Assembly (NCBI GenBank): GCA_001414345.1
Contig: LLCB01000343.1
Span: forward strand, 1-59,033
Source: Hymenoscyphus infarciens
Taxonomy: Eukaryota; Ascomycota; Leotiomycetes; Helotiales; Helotiaceae
Length of the DNA: 59,033 bases
Direction of reading: 5' to 3'
A model generated the notes under the pieces. That model was not told the origin of the DNA. It ran no database searches and saw only the letters and a list, made by a program, of their open reading frames with translations. Positions within the stretch are counted from its first letter, which is position 1, and each line of letters starts with the position of its first letter. This document shows positions 21,590 through 32,426 of this stretch, piece by piece. The position numbers and the translations under genes were made by a program.

Positions 21590-23056
21590 TTATATAAACT
21601 CAAGCGCCCCAAAATTTCCCCTCCGCGCCTCCCAGATATCATACAAATAATTATCTCTCGGTTGCCACGGAGCCGTCGCCCCACATCTAGGCATCAAACT
21701 CTTCCCCTTCTCCATATACGTAGAACTGATCGGCATAACCGGGATCTCCCTAACCTCCTCCTCCTTTCTCGGGACAACACTCGTATATTCCTTCTCTTTC
21801 ATATACTTCAAGATTCTACAAATGTGGAAGGCTGAGGCGTCCGCTCCTAAAGTCCAAGATGCGGCGGCGTAACCGATTACATAGCCGAGATTGGGGAGAT
21901 TTTGAAGCATTACTCCTTTCCAGAGGTAGAGTTTGGAAATATCTTGTAGCTGACCGTCGATTGTGACGGTTGCTCCACCGGCGATTTTAATTTTCAGACC
22001 CGTCGCGGTGATAAGGATATCCGTGTCGATAATTTGGGGAGTGGTACTTCCTACTGGGTGGACTTCGAGCCCGGTTTTCGTAACGGTGCTTATTTTGGCG
22101 GTTACGACGTCTGCGTTTCCTGATTTCAAGGCGGCAAAGAAATCGCCGTTGCGAGAGATGCAGACGCGCTGTTCCCAGGGGTTGTACCAAGGCACGAAAT
22201 GAGGGTCTGAAGGGATGTTGGGGGGGAGTTGGCTTACGACTCCTTTCATCAAGAAGTTTCGGGCAGCGTTGGGAAATGTACGGCAGAATTTCAGGAAGAG
22301 GGTTGGGAGGACCAACATCTCGTATCTGGTCAACACAAATCTCCATCTCTCAGGGATAAGTTTCGTGATCCAGCTGGTGGTAGGAACTTTAGACTCTTGC
22401 GTGAGGACGTAACTTGGACTTCGTTGGAGCATCGTGACGTGTGATGCCTTTTTGAGGAGATTTGGGATGAGAGTTACTGCTGTTGCTCCGCTGCCAACAA
22501 TGACCATTTTCTTGCCGGTGTAGTCGTAATCTTGGGGCCAGAATTGGGGGTGTATGATCTTTCCTTGGAACTTCTCGATCCCTGGGATTGAAGTAGGTAA
22601 AGCTTCATCGTAATCGTAATACCCCGTGCCAAAGAACAGAAACCTTCCATTCACCCTCCTCTCCCCCTTTTCATTTTCAAGTGACAAACTCCAAGATTGC
22701 TGCTCCGTGGACCAATTTGCGGTGATAAGCTTCTGGTTATATTCAACTTTTTGATCGCTCCCGTATAAAGCGGCCGAATCCCGGATGTAATTTAAGATAT
22801 CGACGCCATCTGCGATTGATTCTTTGCCACGATAGGGATTCCATTGGAAGCCAAAGACGTGCATGTCGGAATCGCTTCTTATGCCTGGGTAGCGGAATTT
22901 ATCCCAGGTTCCTCCTATGACGGAGCGAGCTTCGATGATGGTGTATGTTGCGCCTGGGAGCTCGGTTTGGATTCGATAGGCGGCGTTGATGCCGGAGATG
23001 CCTGCTCCTACGATGATCACGTCGTAGCTGGTATTTTCATCGTTTAATTTTGCCAT
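21590..23056 (-). CDS. Baeyer-Villiger-type flavin monooxygenase
   Basis: Single-exon, 488-residue FAD- and NADPH-dependent monooxygenase. The FAD Rossmann motif is VGAGISG (16-22), followed by the GGTWDKFRYPGIRSDSDM segment characteristic of this family (48-65). The Baeyer-Villiger fingerprint FxGxxxHxxxWP is exact (F163 to P174, FQGKIIHPQFWP). The NADPH motif is VGSGATA (187-193), and a late ATG motif (TATGL) is present. Such enzymes insert oxygen next to a ketone or oxidise soft heteroatoms; the substrate here is unknown. It is transcribed away from an MFS transporter gene 845 bases distant, suggesting a joint role in catabolism, secondary metabolism or detoxification. No truncation; no signal peptide. 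Confidence 0.94.
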   Translation of the reverse strand: MAKLNDENTSYDVIIVGAGISGINAAYRIQTELPGATYTIIEARSVIGGTWDKFRYPGIRSDSDMHVFGFQWNPYRGKESIADGVDILNYIRDSAALYGSDQKVEYNQKLITANWSTEQQSWSLSLENEKGERRVNGRFLFFGTGYYDYDEALPTSIPGIEKFQGKIIHPQFWPQDYDYTGKKMVIVGSGATAVTLIPNLLKKASHVTMLQRSPSYVLTQESKVPTTSWITKLIPERWRFVLTRYEMLVLPTLFLKFCRTFPNAARNFLMKGVVSQLPPNIPSDPHFVPWYNPWEQRVCISRNGDFFAALKSGNADVVTAKISTVTKTGLEVHPVGSTTPQIIDTDILITATGLKIKIAGGATVTIDGQLQDISKLYLWKGVMLQNLPNLGYVIGYAAASWTLGADASAFHICRILKYMKEKEYTSVVPRKEEEVREIPVMPISSTYMEKGKSLMPRCGATAPWQPRDNYLYDIWEARRGNFGALEFI

Positions 23057-23901
23057 CTTTGAGGGGTAGAGCGCGAGGGGTCGGTTTATGTTGTTAGAGT
23101 CAGTGCTCTCGGTTTGAATGTCACAGCGGCTTGACTTGGGTGTTTAAGAAGGTTTTCCACAATGCCAAGAAGACCTCGTTTCCGGGTGTCAGGAAACGAG
23201 GTGGTTGTTGCAATGTTGGATATGTTGGTAGGTTGGTAAACTTGGTTCAACATGAAGGTGTCCTGGGTATCAGCAAATGTCCCAGGTACTCCGTGCTCCG
23301 TGGGCTGTGCCACTGGCTCGCACTTAGGTGAATTTCTGCTTTGGGCATCCTTACAGTATTTACCGATATAGTGAATCAAGCGATGCATTCTATTTGAGAT
23401 ATAGAATAGATGGTTGATCCTCGCTTTCCTCGGCTGATAGTACGATCGGCCTAAATTCGGGCCGATGTTGAGGTGAGCTTACTTGTGGGGAACCGAAAAC
23501 ACGTCCTCTCTCCTCTCTCCTCTCCCCTCTCACCTCCCCTTCTTTCTATTTCTCAAACAATTGCGAGAATTGGTCGAGAGGCCATATCTCCTTAATTACT
23601 CCAAATAACTCCGGCTCAAGGAATCTAGGGCGATGGAGGGAAAACATCATGGAGCGCGAAAGACTCAACCTCGAGCCAAAAACGCTGCAACGCGACTGCC
23701 CTCAAGCGCAGAGAACTTCATACTTCGCACCTTCCTTTGGAGAAGTATCACCAACTCTATCTTGACCATGGATACAAGATAGAACCTCACGTGGGCAAAG
23801 TAAGGGAATCATACAGTAGGTCTACATCAACTCTTTTACCCATCATTTCAGTACACATTCCATGTTATTGCTATTCTTTGGAGTCATTGAGTTATAGTTA
23901 T
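23057..23901. promoter_or_regulatory. Shared divergent promoter region
   Basis: 845 bases between the start codons of the monooxygenase (-) and the transporter (+). It contains the 10-base-arm palindrome at 23174-23201, the GC-rich inverted repeat at 23445-23466 (ATCGGCC, 8-base spacer, GGCCGAT) with CGG/CCG triplets as favoured by Zn2Cys6 regulators, and a CTCTCC-rich stretch (about 23510-23550) like fungal core-promoter pyrimidine tracts. Coordinate expression is inferred. Confidence 0.5.
23174..23201. promoter_or_regulatory. Perfect 10-bp inverted repeat, candidate operator
   Basis: CCTCGTTTCC, eight-base spacer GGGTGTCA, then GGAAACGAGG. The arms match perfectly. It lies 118 bases upstream of the monooxygenase start. 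Such dyads in divergent fungal promoters often bind dimeric regulators, but a hairpin from an old repeat is possible. Confidence 0.5.
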
Positions 23902-25788
23902 ATGTCTACTGCAACCGAAGATAGCAACGCGACAAGGCTCGCATTTGCTCCCACGGAGAATCAATCTGAGATGAGCGTCCAAGCCTCCCCAGACGCTGCC
24001 GCTGGAAACATCAACAACAGCGCCATTGAAGGAGCAGAACCAGATGATCTCGAAATCCGACCAGCACCACCAGCATACGCAAGAGCAGACCTCAATCCCA
24101 ACCGGAAGGCCGAACTTGGAGCGGTGTTGCAACAGCCACCTCCATCCCGGAAGAATGGTGTCTATTTTGCTTTGGCTTTCACTGCATTGTCCGTCGTAGC
24201 CTTTACCAGTGCCCTCGATGCAACAATCTTGGCTGTCGCCCTCCCTGTATGTTGTATCCTTCTGCTGCAGTTGGGCTCTTTTGCTGATAGCTTGAAATGA
24301 CAGGTTGTGGCGGAAAAACTCAATATGACTTCGTTGGAGGCCTTTTGGGCCGGCATCTCCTTCCTCCTCTCCTCGGTCGTCTTCCAACCAGTCCACACTG
24401 CCATGAGCGATATCTGGGGACGAAAGGCCATTCTCTACCTTTGCATCTTGTTCTTTTGCGTAGGATCCATCATAGTGGGGTTGGCCAAAAATGCCGAAAT
24501 GCTCATCTCGGGACGAACCATACAAGGAGTGGGTGGAGGTGGCATCGAAGCACTGGCCGAGGTTATCTTGACCGACATCACCACCCTCAAAGAGCGTCCC
24601 TTCTACATCGGGATCTTGGGTCTGATGTGGGCTGCTGGCTCGATATTGGGGCCAATCATCGGAGGGGTCCTTGCCGAATATGCCTCCTGGCAGTGGATTG
24701 CCTGGATCAATCTTCCTTTGATGGGACTTGCCTTGATCCTCATCACACTCTTCCTCACACTCGCGTTCGACGAATCTTCGGTTCGGTCCAAGCTCAAACG
24801 AGTAGACTACATCGGGATTGCCTTGCTCATGGGGGGAATGACATCCTTCGTCTTGGCTCTTTGCTGGGGCGGTCAACTGTTCCCTTGGACAAGCTGGCAG
24901 ACGCTATTCCCCTTGATTTTTGGGTTGGTTCTTTTGGCCCTTCTCGCTCGATACGAGAAACACCCCAAGGAGCCCATCTTCAACTATCGCCTCTTTGCAA
25001 CATGGACAAGTTCTCTGGCATTCTTCGGCTCATTCATTCAAGGGATCCTTATATGGGTTCTGGTTTATTATTTAGTGTTATACTTTCAAGGCGCAATCCA
25101 ACATGCTCCTCTTCAATCCGCCATCGACGCTTTCCCGTTGATGTTCACCCTCACACCCTCTGCTGTCATCTGCGCGGTTTTGATCGACAAAACGAGACGC
25201 TATCTTTGGACTCTTTGGGTTGGTTGGTTCCTATGCACGGTGGGTTTTGGGACTATGATACTGCTCTCCAGCAATAGCAGCAAGGCTGTTTATAGTGTTG
25301 TCCAAGTTGCCCCGGGAATAGGAAGCGGTTTCCTCCTCTCAGCTTTGGCTATCCCCCCCCAAGCCGCCATGTCAGTTGACGATGCTGGAACCGCGATGGG
25401 TATGCAAGTCTTCTTTCGTGCCGTTGGGGCTCTTGTGGGTGTCGCGCTTGGTTCGTCCATCTTCGCAAACGAATACACCCGCGCTGCAAAGAGGATAGAA
25501 CTCCCTCCCAATGTCTCCTTACCCCATGCTAAGGATGCAGTGTCGTTCATCACCATGATTAATACCCTCGATATTTCGCCGGAGATTAAAAGCAAACTTC
25601 TACATCTCTACGCGGGTCCCGTTAGACTCATTTGGGTTTTTGCGACGGTGTTGTCCGGAATTGGGTTGATCTCTACGCTGTTTGTGAAGGAGTTGACGTT
25701 GGAACGGGAGGAGATGGGGAGGCAGGCTTTGCAGGTACTTTCGAAGACTGAATCGGAGGATTTGACGAACGGGAGTGATGGGCCTTGA
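23902..25788 (+). CDS. MFS drug/toxin-type efflux transporter (14-TM DHA2-like)
   Basis: Exons 23902-24246 and 24304-25788 (609 residues). The intron separates ILAVALP from VVAEKLN inside TM1. A hydrophilic acidic N-terminus (about 1-75) precedes an array of about 14 hydrophobic segments. Motif A-like DIWGRKAILYL follows TM2. RTIQGVGGGGIEALAEVILTDI is the antiporter-type motif, and GSILGPIIGGVLAEYASWQWIAWINLP is the classical motif C with the WRW-like turn. This layout matches proton-coupled export pumps of fungal toxins and drugs. Its divergent partner is a monooxygenase, so export of that enzyme's product, or protection from its substrate, is plausible. The start at 23902 is favoured; an upstream in-frame ATG at 23737 would add 55 residues without family character. 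Confidence 0.92.
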
Positions 25789-26092
25789 TTGGGGGCTTGG
25801 GATTATAATTTATATGGGAGAGAGGGGCCTCGATTGATGGGTTCGTGATTATTGGTTTAAATGGAGCAAGGAGTCACGGGTCTGTAGGTTTTGGAAAAGG
25901 TGCGGATTAGAATCAGAAAAGCATTGTGTTATATTCATTATTCGTGGCAATCGAGCGTGTGATTTGGTCTGTACTTTGGCAAAAAAACCAGCGACTCCAG
26001 CTGCTCCAATGTCTGATAAACACCATGGATCATTCCCATTGACACTCTGCATGTGGTCTATCCATATTGTTATCCACGTCCTGTAGGATAGG
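25789..26092. other. 3' flank of the transporter gene
   Basis: About 300 bases without a clear feature. Faint protein-like reading near 25950-26050 may be the upstream part of the decayed gene that follows. Confidence 0.3.
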
Positions 26093-26790
26093 ATGAAGGT
26101 ACCTTGGCGGGAAGCTGGAGAAATGGACATGATCAACGGAAATAATTGGCCACGATGGGCAGAGGCTTTCCTAAGCCGATGCCTGGACGAGAAACTCCAG
26201 CGCGCTTCAGAGACAAACTCTTTCAGTAACATTAAAATGGAAGATTTGCCAATGGCAATGTCCCAAATAGCCAGGAACACGAAACGCGCCAAAACACAGG
26301 TCATTCTAGAGGCTTTTAGTTTTAGCATCACCGCAAGGAAAGAGGAAGCGATCTAGATCCAGTTACTTATGAGGATTTCGCCACACTAGGTCTTTATCCC
26401 TACTATCTTGCCATAACCTATCTCAACGGCTCGAAGATATGTAGCAATATTCTCGATGCCATAGTCAACAACATCAGGTTTTCGGCGAAGCTTTATACCA
26501 ACAACTATGGCCATACCGTTCTAGATAATCTAGTCATCACAATATTGAAAGGTCATACATCTTGTCCGCCGGTTACTGTTGACGACTACACCGTTTCCTG
26601 GGGGAAGAAGTGGAGATCTGTGGACGCTGGGAAGAAGACTCGGGCTGTATCCAAGAATTGTTTGCGAATGGGAAAGCTTCAATTCCCATAGAATGGAAAC
26701 ATATGTTCTGTTACACTTCAGTGCAAGCGGTCGTTCTTTGTATTGGTCGTATATTTGGTCCGGTAATTACTTTGAATTGCCCTAGATAGC
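26093..26790 (+). pseudogene. Frameshifted relic of a fungal hypothetical-protein family
   Basis: Protein-like sequence runs through all three frames in order. First comes a helical segment (NNWPRWAEAFLSRCLDEKL and on, from about 26126). A second frame from about 26353 reads LDPVTYEDFATLGLYPYYL, then GHTVLDNLVITILKGHTSCPP. A third frame from about 26598 reads GEEVEICGRWEEDSGC and IEWKHMFCYTSVQAV. In many Leotiomycete and Fusarium proteins of unknown function, motifs like GHTVLDNL, GEEVDICGRW and EWKHKFCHTSVQAV follow one another in one frame (recalled family knowledge). Two frameshifts, one near 26350 and one near 26590, therefore break this copy. No intron signals explain them. Confidence 0.6.
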
Positions 26791-27496
26791 TGGAACAACG
26801 AGCTATATAGGCAGGTACGAAAACCCCACTAACACACCTTGACCATGGATAGGCAAAGTGAGTCTTGCCACCTAGCCTAGAAAATATTGTAGGTAGGAAG
26901 TTGGTGCTTATCAACTCTTAATCGTAAACCAAAAGACGTTTTGTTTTTCATTGTTTTGATAATTGAGTTGACAATTCAACTTCTCTAGAGACCCTAGTGG
27001 TGCCCGAGAGTTGGTAATTTAGAACTAAAACTTATCAAGAAAGACCTTCGAATATGAAGGGATAAACGCAATAGGTTAAAATAAAAGAGTATTTGGCACA
27101 TTTTGAGAGAAATTTGTTTAGAAAATATACAAACAACGAGCGAATGAGAACCATTAAAAGCAGAAGGGGTTGCATAATGTATCCGCCAATCATGGGCTAC
27201 AGGTAAGTGCCGGTCATCTGACTGGGTTAGCGGCTAGTTCTGGTCTGGTGGATAACTTGAGAAGAAAGATTCAGCTTTAACACCAAGAGGTCTACTACAG
27301 TTTACTCTCTTATTGCCCATGAACCAAATCTCGAGTCAAGGATCAAAGGAAACTTCCCTGTGGATCCGGCTGTAATCAAGAGTTAGACTTCCAATCCCAC
27401 AAAGCTGCAACGAAGCTGAGGACTGAACTGATACATCCCACCAGAATTTCCACCGGGAACGACGACACTTAAGCTAACAGCTGTGGTTCCTCAGAC
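26791..27496. other. Between two decayed genes
   Basis: About 700 bases without recognisable coding potential or repeat structure. Composition is moderately AT-rich. Confidence 0.35.
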
Positions 27497-28380
27497 TGGA
27501 CTGTGACCGCTCAAATCTCGACAATTTCCGCAGACGAAACTCCGTAGCGATGTTTCTAATTGTGCGACCGAAAAGTCAGGAAAAATGATGCTAGAAGGAG
27601 AATTCCATTCCATGATGGAGTTATACAAAACGATGCCTTCGTTCGTACCCGAACCTTACGCGTGGGGAAACTTCCAGAGATTTACCCCAGAGACGTATTT
27701 CTTCTTGTGTGAGTATATTGAGATGGCAAATGATATGCCAGATCCTGTACAATTTTGCTCTCGTGTAGCAAAGTTATACGAACTCAGCAAATCCCCAAAC
27801 AACTGCTCCGGCTTCCACGTGGCAACAAATCAAGGGAAATCCCACAAGCGGTAGAGTAGGCAACATCTCGTCTGTTGTTCATGAAAGCGAGAGTTTACCA
27901 AAAAGTAGATGGGACCCTAGCTGGCAGTCGTTCTCTACCAAAATGCTGCAACATTCTATCAGAAGTGACTCGCAAGAAAATGGGACTCGGGATGCTTACG
28001 AAACTGGAGATGTGTATATTTTCGATGCCGGAGCATACTATGCTCACAACGAAATGGAGCTCGGAATGTGGCGGTGTGAACGACGTCGGTTTGTGAATAA
28101 GGAGGTCTACTTGGGAAGTGTATTTGAAGAATGCTGGAGTTAGTGAGCCTGTCGAAATGTTTGATAACTGGAATAGGCTGTATTGCCTTTATATGAACAT
28201 CTGGGCATCGGCACACCATGCAGGTGGCGAAACGTAGGTTACTTTCTGTTTACAAATCTTTCCACGAGACGTTCAATGCTAACCTGAATGGTCCTCAGCG
28301 CATATAATGATGTGTTGTTTCTGGTCAATAAATACGCACCGGTCCCTGCCACAGAAATTGACCCCGAGGTGGTATCTTAG
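27497..28380 (+). pseudogene. Fructosamine/ketosamine-3-kinase-like pseudogene
   Basis: Fragments of a fungal fructosamine-kinase-like protein lie in order but broken. They are WTVTAQIST at 27497, then stops and frame loss to about 27584. An open part follows (27585-27854) with SFVPEPYAWGNF and TPETYFFLCEY. Scrambled sequence comes next, then ETGDVYIFDAGAYYAHNEMELGMWR (about 28000-28070), a frame change near 28125, and PVEMFDNWNRLYCLYMNIWA. An intron with good signals (28234-28298) leads to AYNDVLFLVNKYAP and a final TAG. The segment that should hold the catalytic HGD-LWDGN motif, about 60 residues before FDAG, is deleted, so activity is impossible. Other family members phosphorylate glycated amines. 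Family call from recalled motifs. Confidence 0.7.
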
Positions 28381-28763
28381 AAGTTGAGGAAGTGAAGCAA
28401 ATGAAGGATTGCTTGCTTCGCTTAAGCTCTCATATTGAGTGTTTAACATGTTAGATTTACAAGTTTTCATGACCGGATTGATCTTGATCTACAGCCTACG
28501 CAGTACCAGTGAAACTTATTGGGATGACAATTACTAAAAGTAAAATGACGGGGTGAAATTCCTTGTTATTTCGGCAAGCCACCCCCTAAAACTTGGTCGA
28601 TCGTTTTTGACTTGGTCGACTACGTCATCGAATTCCTCAGCCACATCAACCCCTCCTTCGCCTGCCATTCCCTGCCGTGTTATTTTCACTTATCATTACC
28701 TCCATCTTACTTCAACCCCCCTTCAAATAAATGCCATTACGGAAAGAGAGAAGCGAAACGAAA
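28381..28763. other. Upstream region of the low-complexity protein gene
   Basis: About 380 bases with no gene. The right half is CT-rich (about 28625-28735), typical of fungal promoters and leaders, and precedes the start at 28764. Confidence 0.4.
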
Positions 28764-30279
28764 ATGGGACTCTTCAAACACAAAGAAAAGGCCAAATTGG
28801 ACGTGCCAGCCACGACCGCCAACTCAACAGCTTCATCCAGCAACAACCCACCTAGGAACTCGAATCATTCCAGCACTGATCAAAGTTACCAAGATTCCGC
28901 ATATTATTCCAACAGTAACTCATCAACAGCCGATTCCAGGCCCAAGGAACAACTTCCCACCCAGAACCACCAAAATCAAGGGCAAGCTCCTGGAACAACT
29001 GTGACGACAACTACTACAACCACGACTAGTAGGTTAGATAGCAGTTTTCGATATGACCCAAGCTGACTCTCTTCTGATAGCAACGACAACCGTTGCCCCA
29101 GATGGCACGACCCATACGTCCTCGCATCCTTACAACCCTCATACCGATCCCCCAACCCAGTCAACCGAGATGACATTGAACAACCCGAGTCAAAATGCAC
29201 TTCCAAAGCAGTCAAATTCTGGAACACTTACCCCGAATCTAGTACAGGGCCAAAACAATCAACATTCACAACCTCAATCATACTCGCAGAACCTTTCTCC
29301 ACAGAATGCCCAAACTCAACCCCACGGAGGACTGTCATCACCTCTTCAACAACAGACCCAACAACAGACCCAACAACAGCATTCACCAAATATGGCACGT
29401 GTGCCCTCCTCAGAACGAAATTCAGCGGCATCACAACCTCACGCTTTTGGCCTACCACCAACAAATTCGAACCAAGCAGCATATCCGCAAGCGAACTACA
29501 TTCCAGAAGGTGCTCCACCACCAGTTCCCCGGAAAGATCAAACAGAAGCTGGGAGACAGATTCCGCCTCGATCAGAAATGCGGAACGTTTCAAATTACGA
29601 GATGGAGGATACATCTCCAATTCAAGCACAAAGCTATCCGGATAGATCAGAGTATCAAAACTCACCAACAAGACAAAGCTTTGTGCCAACTGATACGACC
29701 AGTCCGAACCAAGGATATGATTCGCGATTGGCGGGTCATAGTCAGCTGCATCAGGGATATCCTCCATATGTTGGAAAAGGACATACAGGATACCAAGACA
29801 ACGACCCGGAAACGGAAATTGTCACTCCCCTTTCACCAACTCCAAGCCAACCATATTTAAACCCAAATGCTAGCAATATATCTCCTGCCCCAGGAGTTCA
29901 TCCGTCCGCTCCATCTTCGTCTCACTACACCCACACAGCTTCGCAGCCATCAACAAATACGAAGCCTAACCGTACAAGTATCGGTGGTGCAATCCGAGGT
30001 ATTCGAGGTGCATCCGAAGCTCTGCGTGGAACTGTCAATCAAGGAATTGCAAAGGGTGTTCACGATAAGGAAGAAGAAGCAAGAATGCGTGCTGTCAGGG
30101 AGCAAGGAATGGAAGAGTTTCGAGATAGCGGTTTGAGGGAAGGATTTCGACAGAAAGCAGGAGAGAGACAAAGGAAGAGAAGCCGAGATTATGGATATAA
30201 CGGAATTCATGGGAGTGAAGGGCCAGGGGGTCTAGATCCAGTGGAGGAGAGAAGTGTGAGGAGTTTGGAAAGTAGGTAA
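28764..30279 (+). CDS. Hypothetical Gln/Ser/Thr/Pro-rich protein with conserved C-terminus
   Basis: Exons 28764-29028 and 29081-30279 (487 residues); the intron (GTAGGT to GATAG) joins two Thr-rich runs in frame. It begins MGLFKHKEKAK and continues with Asn/Ser/Thr-rich, then Gln/Pro-rich low-complexity sequence, including QQTQQQTQQQ (about 185-195). The last 110 residues are different: SIGGAIRGIRGASEALRGT, then a highly charged helix (DKEEEARMRAVREQGMEEF) and a basic RQRKRSRDYG tail. That C-terminal block resembles a conserved part of several otherwise disordered fungal proteins with no known function. No membrane segment or signal peptide. An in-frame ATG at 28731 would add 11 basic residues. 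Confidence 0.82.
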
Positions 30280-30599
30280 AGGCGTGTTGATTGAGAGAAG
30301 GTGGGGGGCGCTTTTGCTGTTTATGTCGAAATGACGTGATGATGTTATTATTCTGTTCTATTATGTAACGATAATTGATCTAGCACAAGTTTAATGGTTT
30401 TCGAACGATATCTCGAGCACTGAAACAAAATATCCAACACGTGAAATCCCGTTTTGAAGTAAACCGATACTACTAGAATTGACTGGGGTTTGAGTTAGTG
30501 TAAAGTTTTATTGAACTAAGGTAAGCGTGTTGAAGAAAACCCTGATGTTTTTTTGAATGATCGGTCATGAAAAGCTTCACCAGAAGACCCGGACATCTA
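30280..30599. other. Convergent 3' intergenic region
   Basis: About 320 bases between two convergent genes; holds their 3' ends and nothing else visible. Confidence 0.4.
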
Positions 30600-30758
30600 T
30601 CATGTATCTGATGCTGGCGGGAATTGACAATTACCACTTTGCCAGATATTGGTGTTTGCTCGCACTTGAGCATCTTTTTGACGGGCTTCAAGTGAGGGCG
30701 CAGCATTGACTGCAACAGCCGTGAAGGCAATAGCGAGCGGAGATGAGATGGCGACCAT
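30600..30758 (-). CDS. Small secreted peptide precursor (52 aa)
   Basis: Single open frame. It has a strong signal peptide (MVAISSPLAIAFTAVAVNAA, cleavage after about residue 20), a dibasic-like propeptide (PSLEARQKDAQVR) and a C-terminal peptide NTNIWQSGNCQFPPASDT. One cysteine only. It could be the first exon of a longer gene, but no plausible donor or partner exon was found downstream. Secreted effector-like or a decayed gene end. No family recognised. Confidence 0.5.
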   Translation of the reverse strand: MVAISSPLAIAFTAVAVNAAPSLEARQKDAQVRANTNIWQSGNCQFPPASDT

Positions 30759-31825
30759 ATTGACGATTTGATGGAAAATATTTGTTGGACTGTGAATGTT
30801 TTGTTCTGGCTCTGGGTTGAAGTGAAATGGTGAATGTTGAGTTTGAAGAAAATGAATTTTGGGGGCAATGCATGACTTTGTGTAACAGACGGTTGTTCTC
30901 AAAGCGTCATGTCACATTTAGCAAACTAGAGAGACCCCCCCTTGAAAATTAGTGAAAGTAATTAAGAGAAGAAATCGACGATAAGAGCGATATCGTCTCT
31001 TTCCAAACAAGCTCGCAAAGGGAGTCGAGACCAGTGGCCTAGACCAATCCCAGGGTTCCGACCTGAAATCCCGACGAGGGAACGAGTTTTTTAGAGCTTC
31101 AATTATTCGGATGAACGCAACCTCATCGCAGTACGCGTCCTATGCTTCCGCTGCTATTCATGGATTGATCTAATTGGCACGAGAAAGTGATGGCTGAATT
31201 TACCAATCATTCGAACCTAGCCAATTAGATATTACTCCGCCCGTCTTCAAAACAAGTAGAAGAGAAGAAGAAAAAACCCTCGCTCTCAGCGTTCTTCTTC
31301 ACACTACTTCTTCGTCGCCCCATTAGATTATAATAAGTTTACGTAGTCTTCCTATAGTCCTGGACATTTTCCTTAGCTTATCCTAGCCTGACCTCCAGGC
31401 TAGGCTAAGATGGGAAACCAAAAACACTCGGCTTTACGTGGGAACATATTAGGAAGCGGGATACGCGAGAAGCTGTAAGATATGACTAAACAACAAAATG
31501 GGACGGACTGACTTGAAAGAATTCGCGAAAAACAAGCCACAAGAATGCGAAAGCAAAGTAAACGTTATATTCCGTCGTAAATTCACAATTCTCCGCCTAG
31601 AATCAAGTTGAAAATGTGAGCCCAGTTGATCCCAATCAGCAAGCCCAAATGAAACCAAACTAGGGAGATGAGAAGTGAGGTCCATTAATAGAACAGACTT
31701 CCGTGCAATAACATAGAATGATAGCGGAGGAACAACCAAGAATGACCCAGGAAACAACGACCAAACTTGGTATTGGATTCGTAGGAACTGTGAGAGATGA
31801 AAGTTTGTAGAAGAAAGAAGTGAGA
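30759..31825. other. Intergenic; contains a block shared with 20.9 kb
   Basis: No gene recognised. Bases about 31053-31085 (CAGGGTTCCGACC and CCCGACGAGG) match the inverse of part of the tRNA-like relic at 20862-20943, pointing to a dispersed short repeat. A 102-codon minus-strand frame at 31449-31757 has no motif. Confidence 0.4.
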
Positions 31826-32206
31826 ATGAGTAGAGTAGAGTAGTAACTGCCCTACTTAATACTATTTGAGTACTACCCGAGTAGTACGGACCGACTCGGA
31901 CCGATCTAGGCCGAGGGATCGGAGGCTCAGAGGATACCTTATTATAATATCCAGTCTAGCGGAGAACTTAGTTAAGAATTCCTATAATTCCTTTATTAAT
32001 GAAAAAGAAAAAGAGAAAAAAAAAGTTAATAGAGTAAACTATTTAGTATTAAAGAGATACTTTTTTATAATAGTAGTGTTTTAGTATATTTACTATAAGT
32101 TGTTTCTATCTATAGACTACTCGAGTACTACTCGAGTAGTCTTAAGTAACTACTCTACTTAATTAGTACTTAAGTAGTACTTGAGTAGTAATGAGTAGTA
32201 GAGTAT
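31826..32206. repeat. Palindromic AGTACTACTCGAGTAGT repeat element
   Basis: Both ends consist of short repeats of AGTACTACTCG-type words. The left end includes ACTACCCGAGTAGTAC near 31873-31888. The right end (about 32118-32200) includes ACTACTCGAGTACTACTCGAGTAGT-like sequence, which folds on itself and on the left end. The centre (about 31940-32100) is AT-rich with an oligo-A run. A fold-back element or satellite is likely; no coding capacity. Confidence 0.6.
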
Positions 32207-32426
32207 TTTGTTCTCACACTGGCTTCTCTTGAAATCATATTCGATGAGTGAGAGTTCGAGACGCCCCACGAGTTACAAGAGCCCTAAGCCCAACGAAAAA
32301 AATTAAAATCACGAACTAAGGATGGAAATACCAAAACCCGAAAAAAAGAAAGGGAGAACATCACAACCTCTCCCCACCCATCAAGAATAAACATATATAT
32401 TCCCTGAAACTAAAAATATAAAACCC
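32207..32426. other. 3' flank of acyltransferase gene
   Basis: Short A-rich stretch downstream of the minus-strand gene; AATAAA-like words near 32385 could serve polyadenylation. Nothing else visible. Confidence 0.35.

Noticed and set aside
23884..24876. 330-codon minus-strand frame opposite the transporter gene
   Set aside because: Antisense shadow of a clearly coding MFS transporter; its Cys/Trp-rich composition is an artefact.
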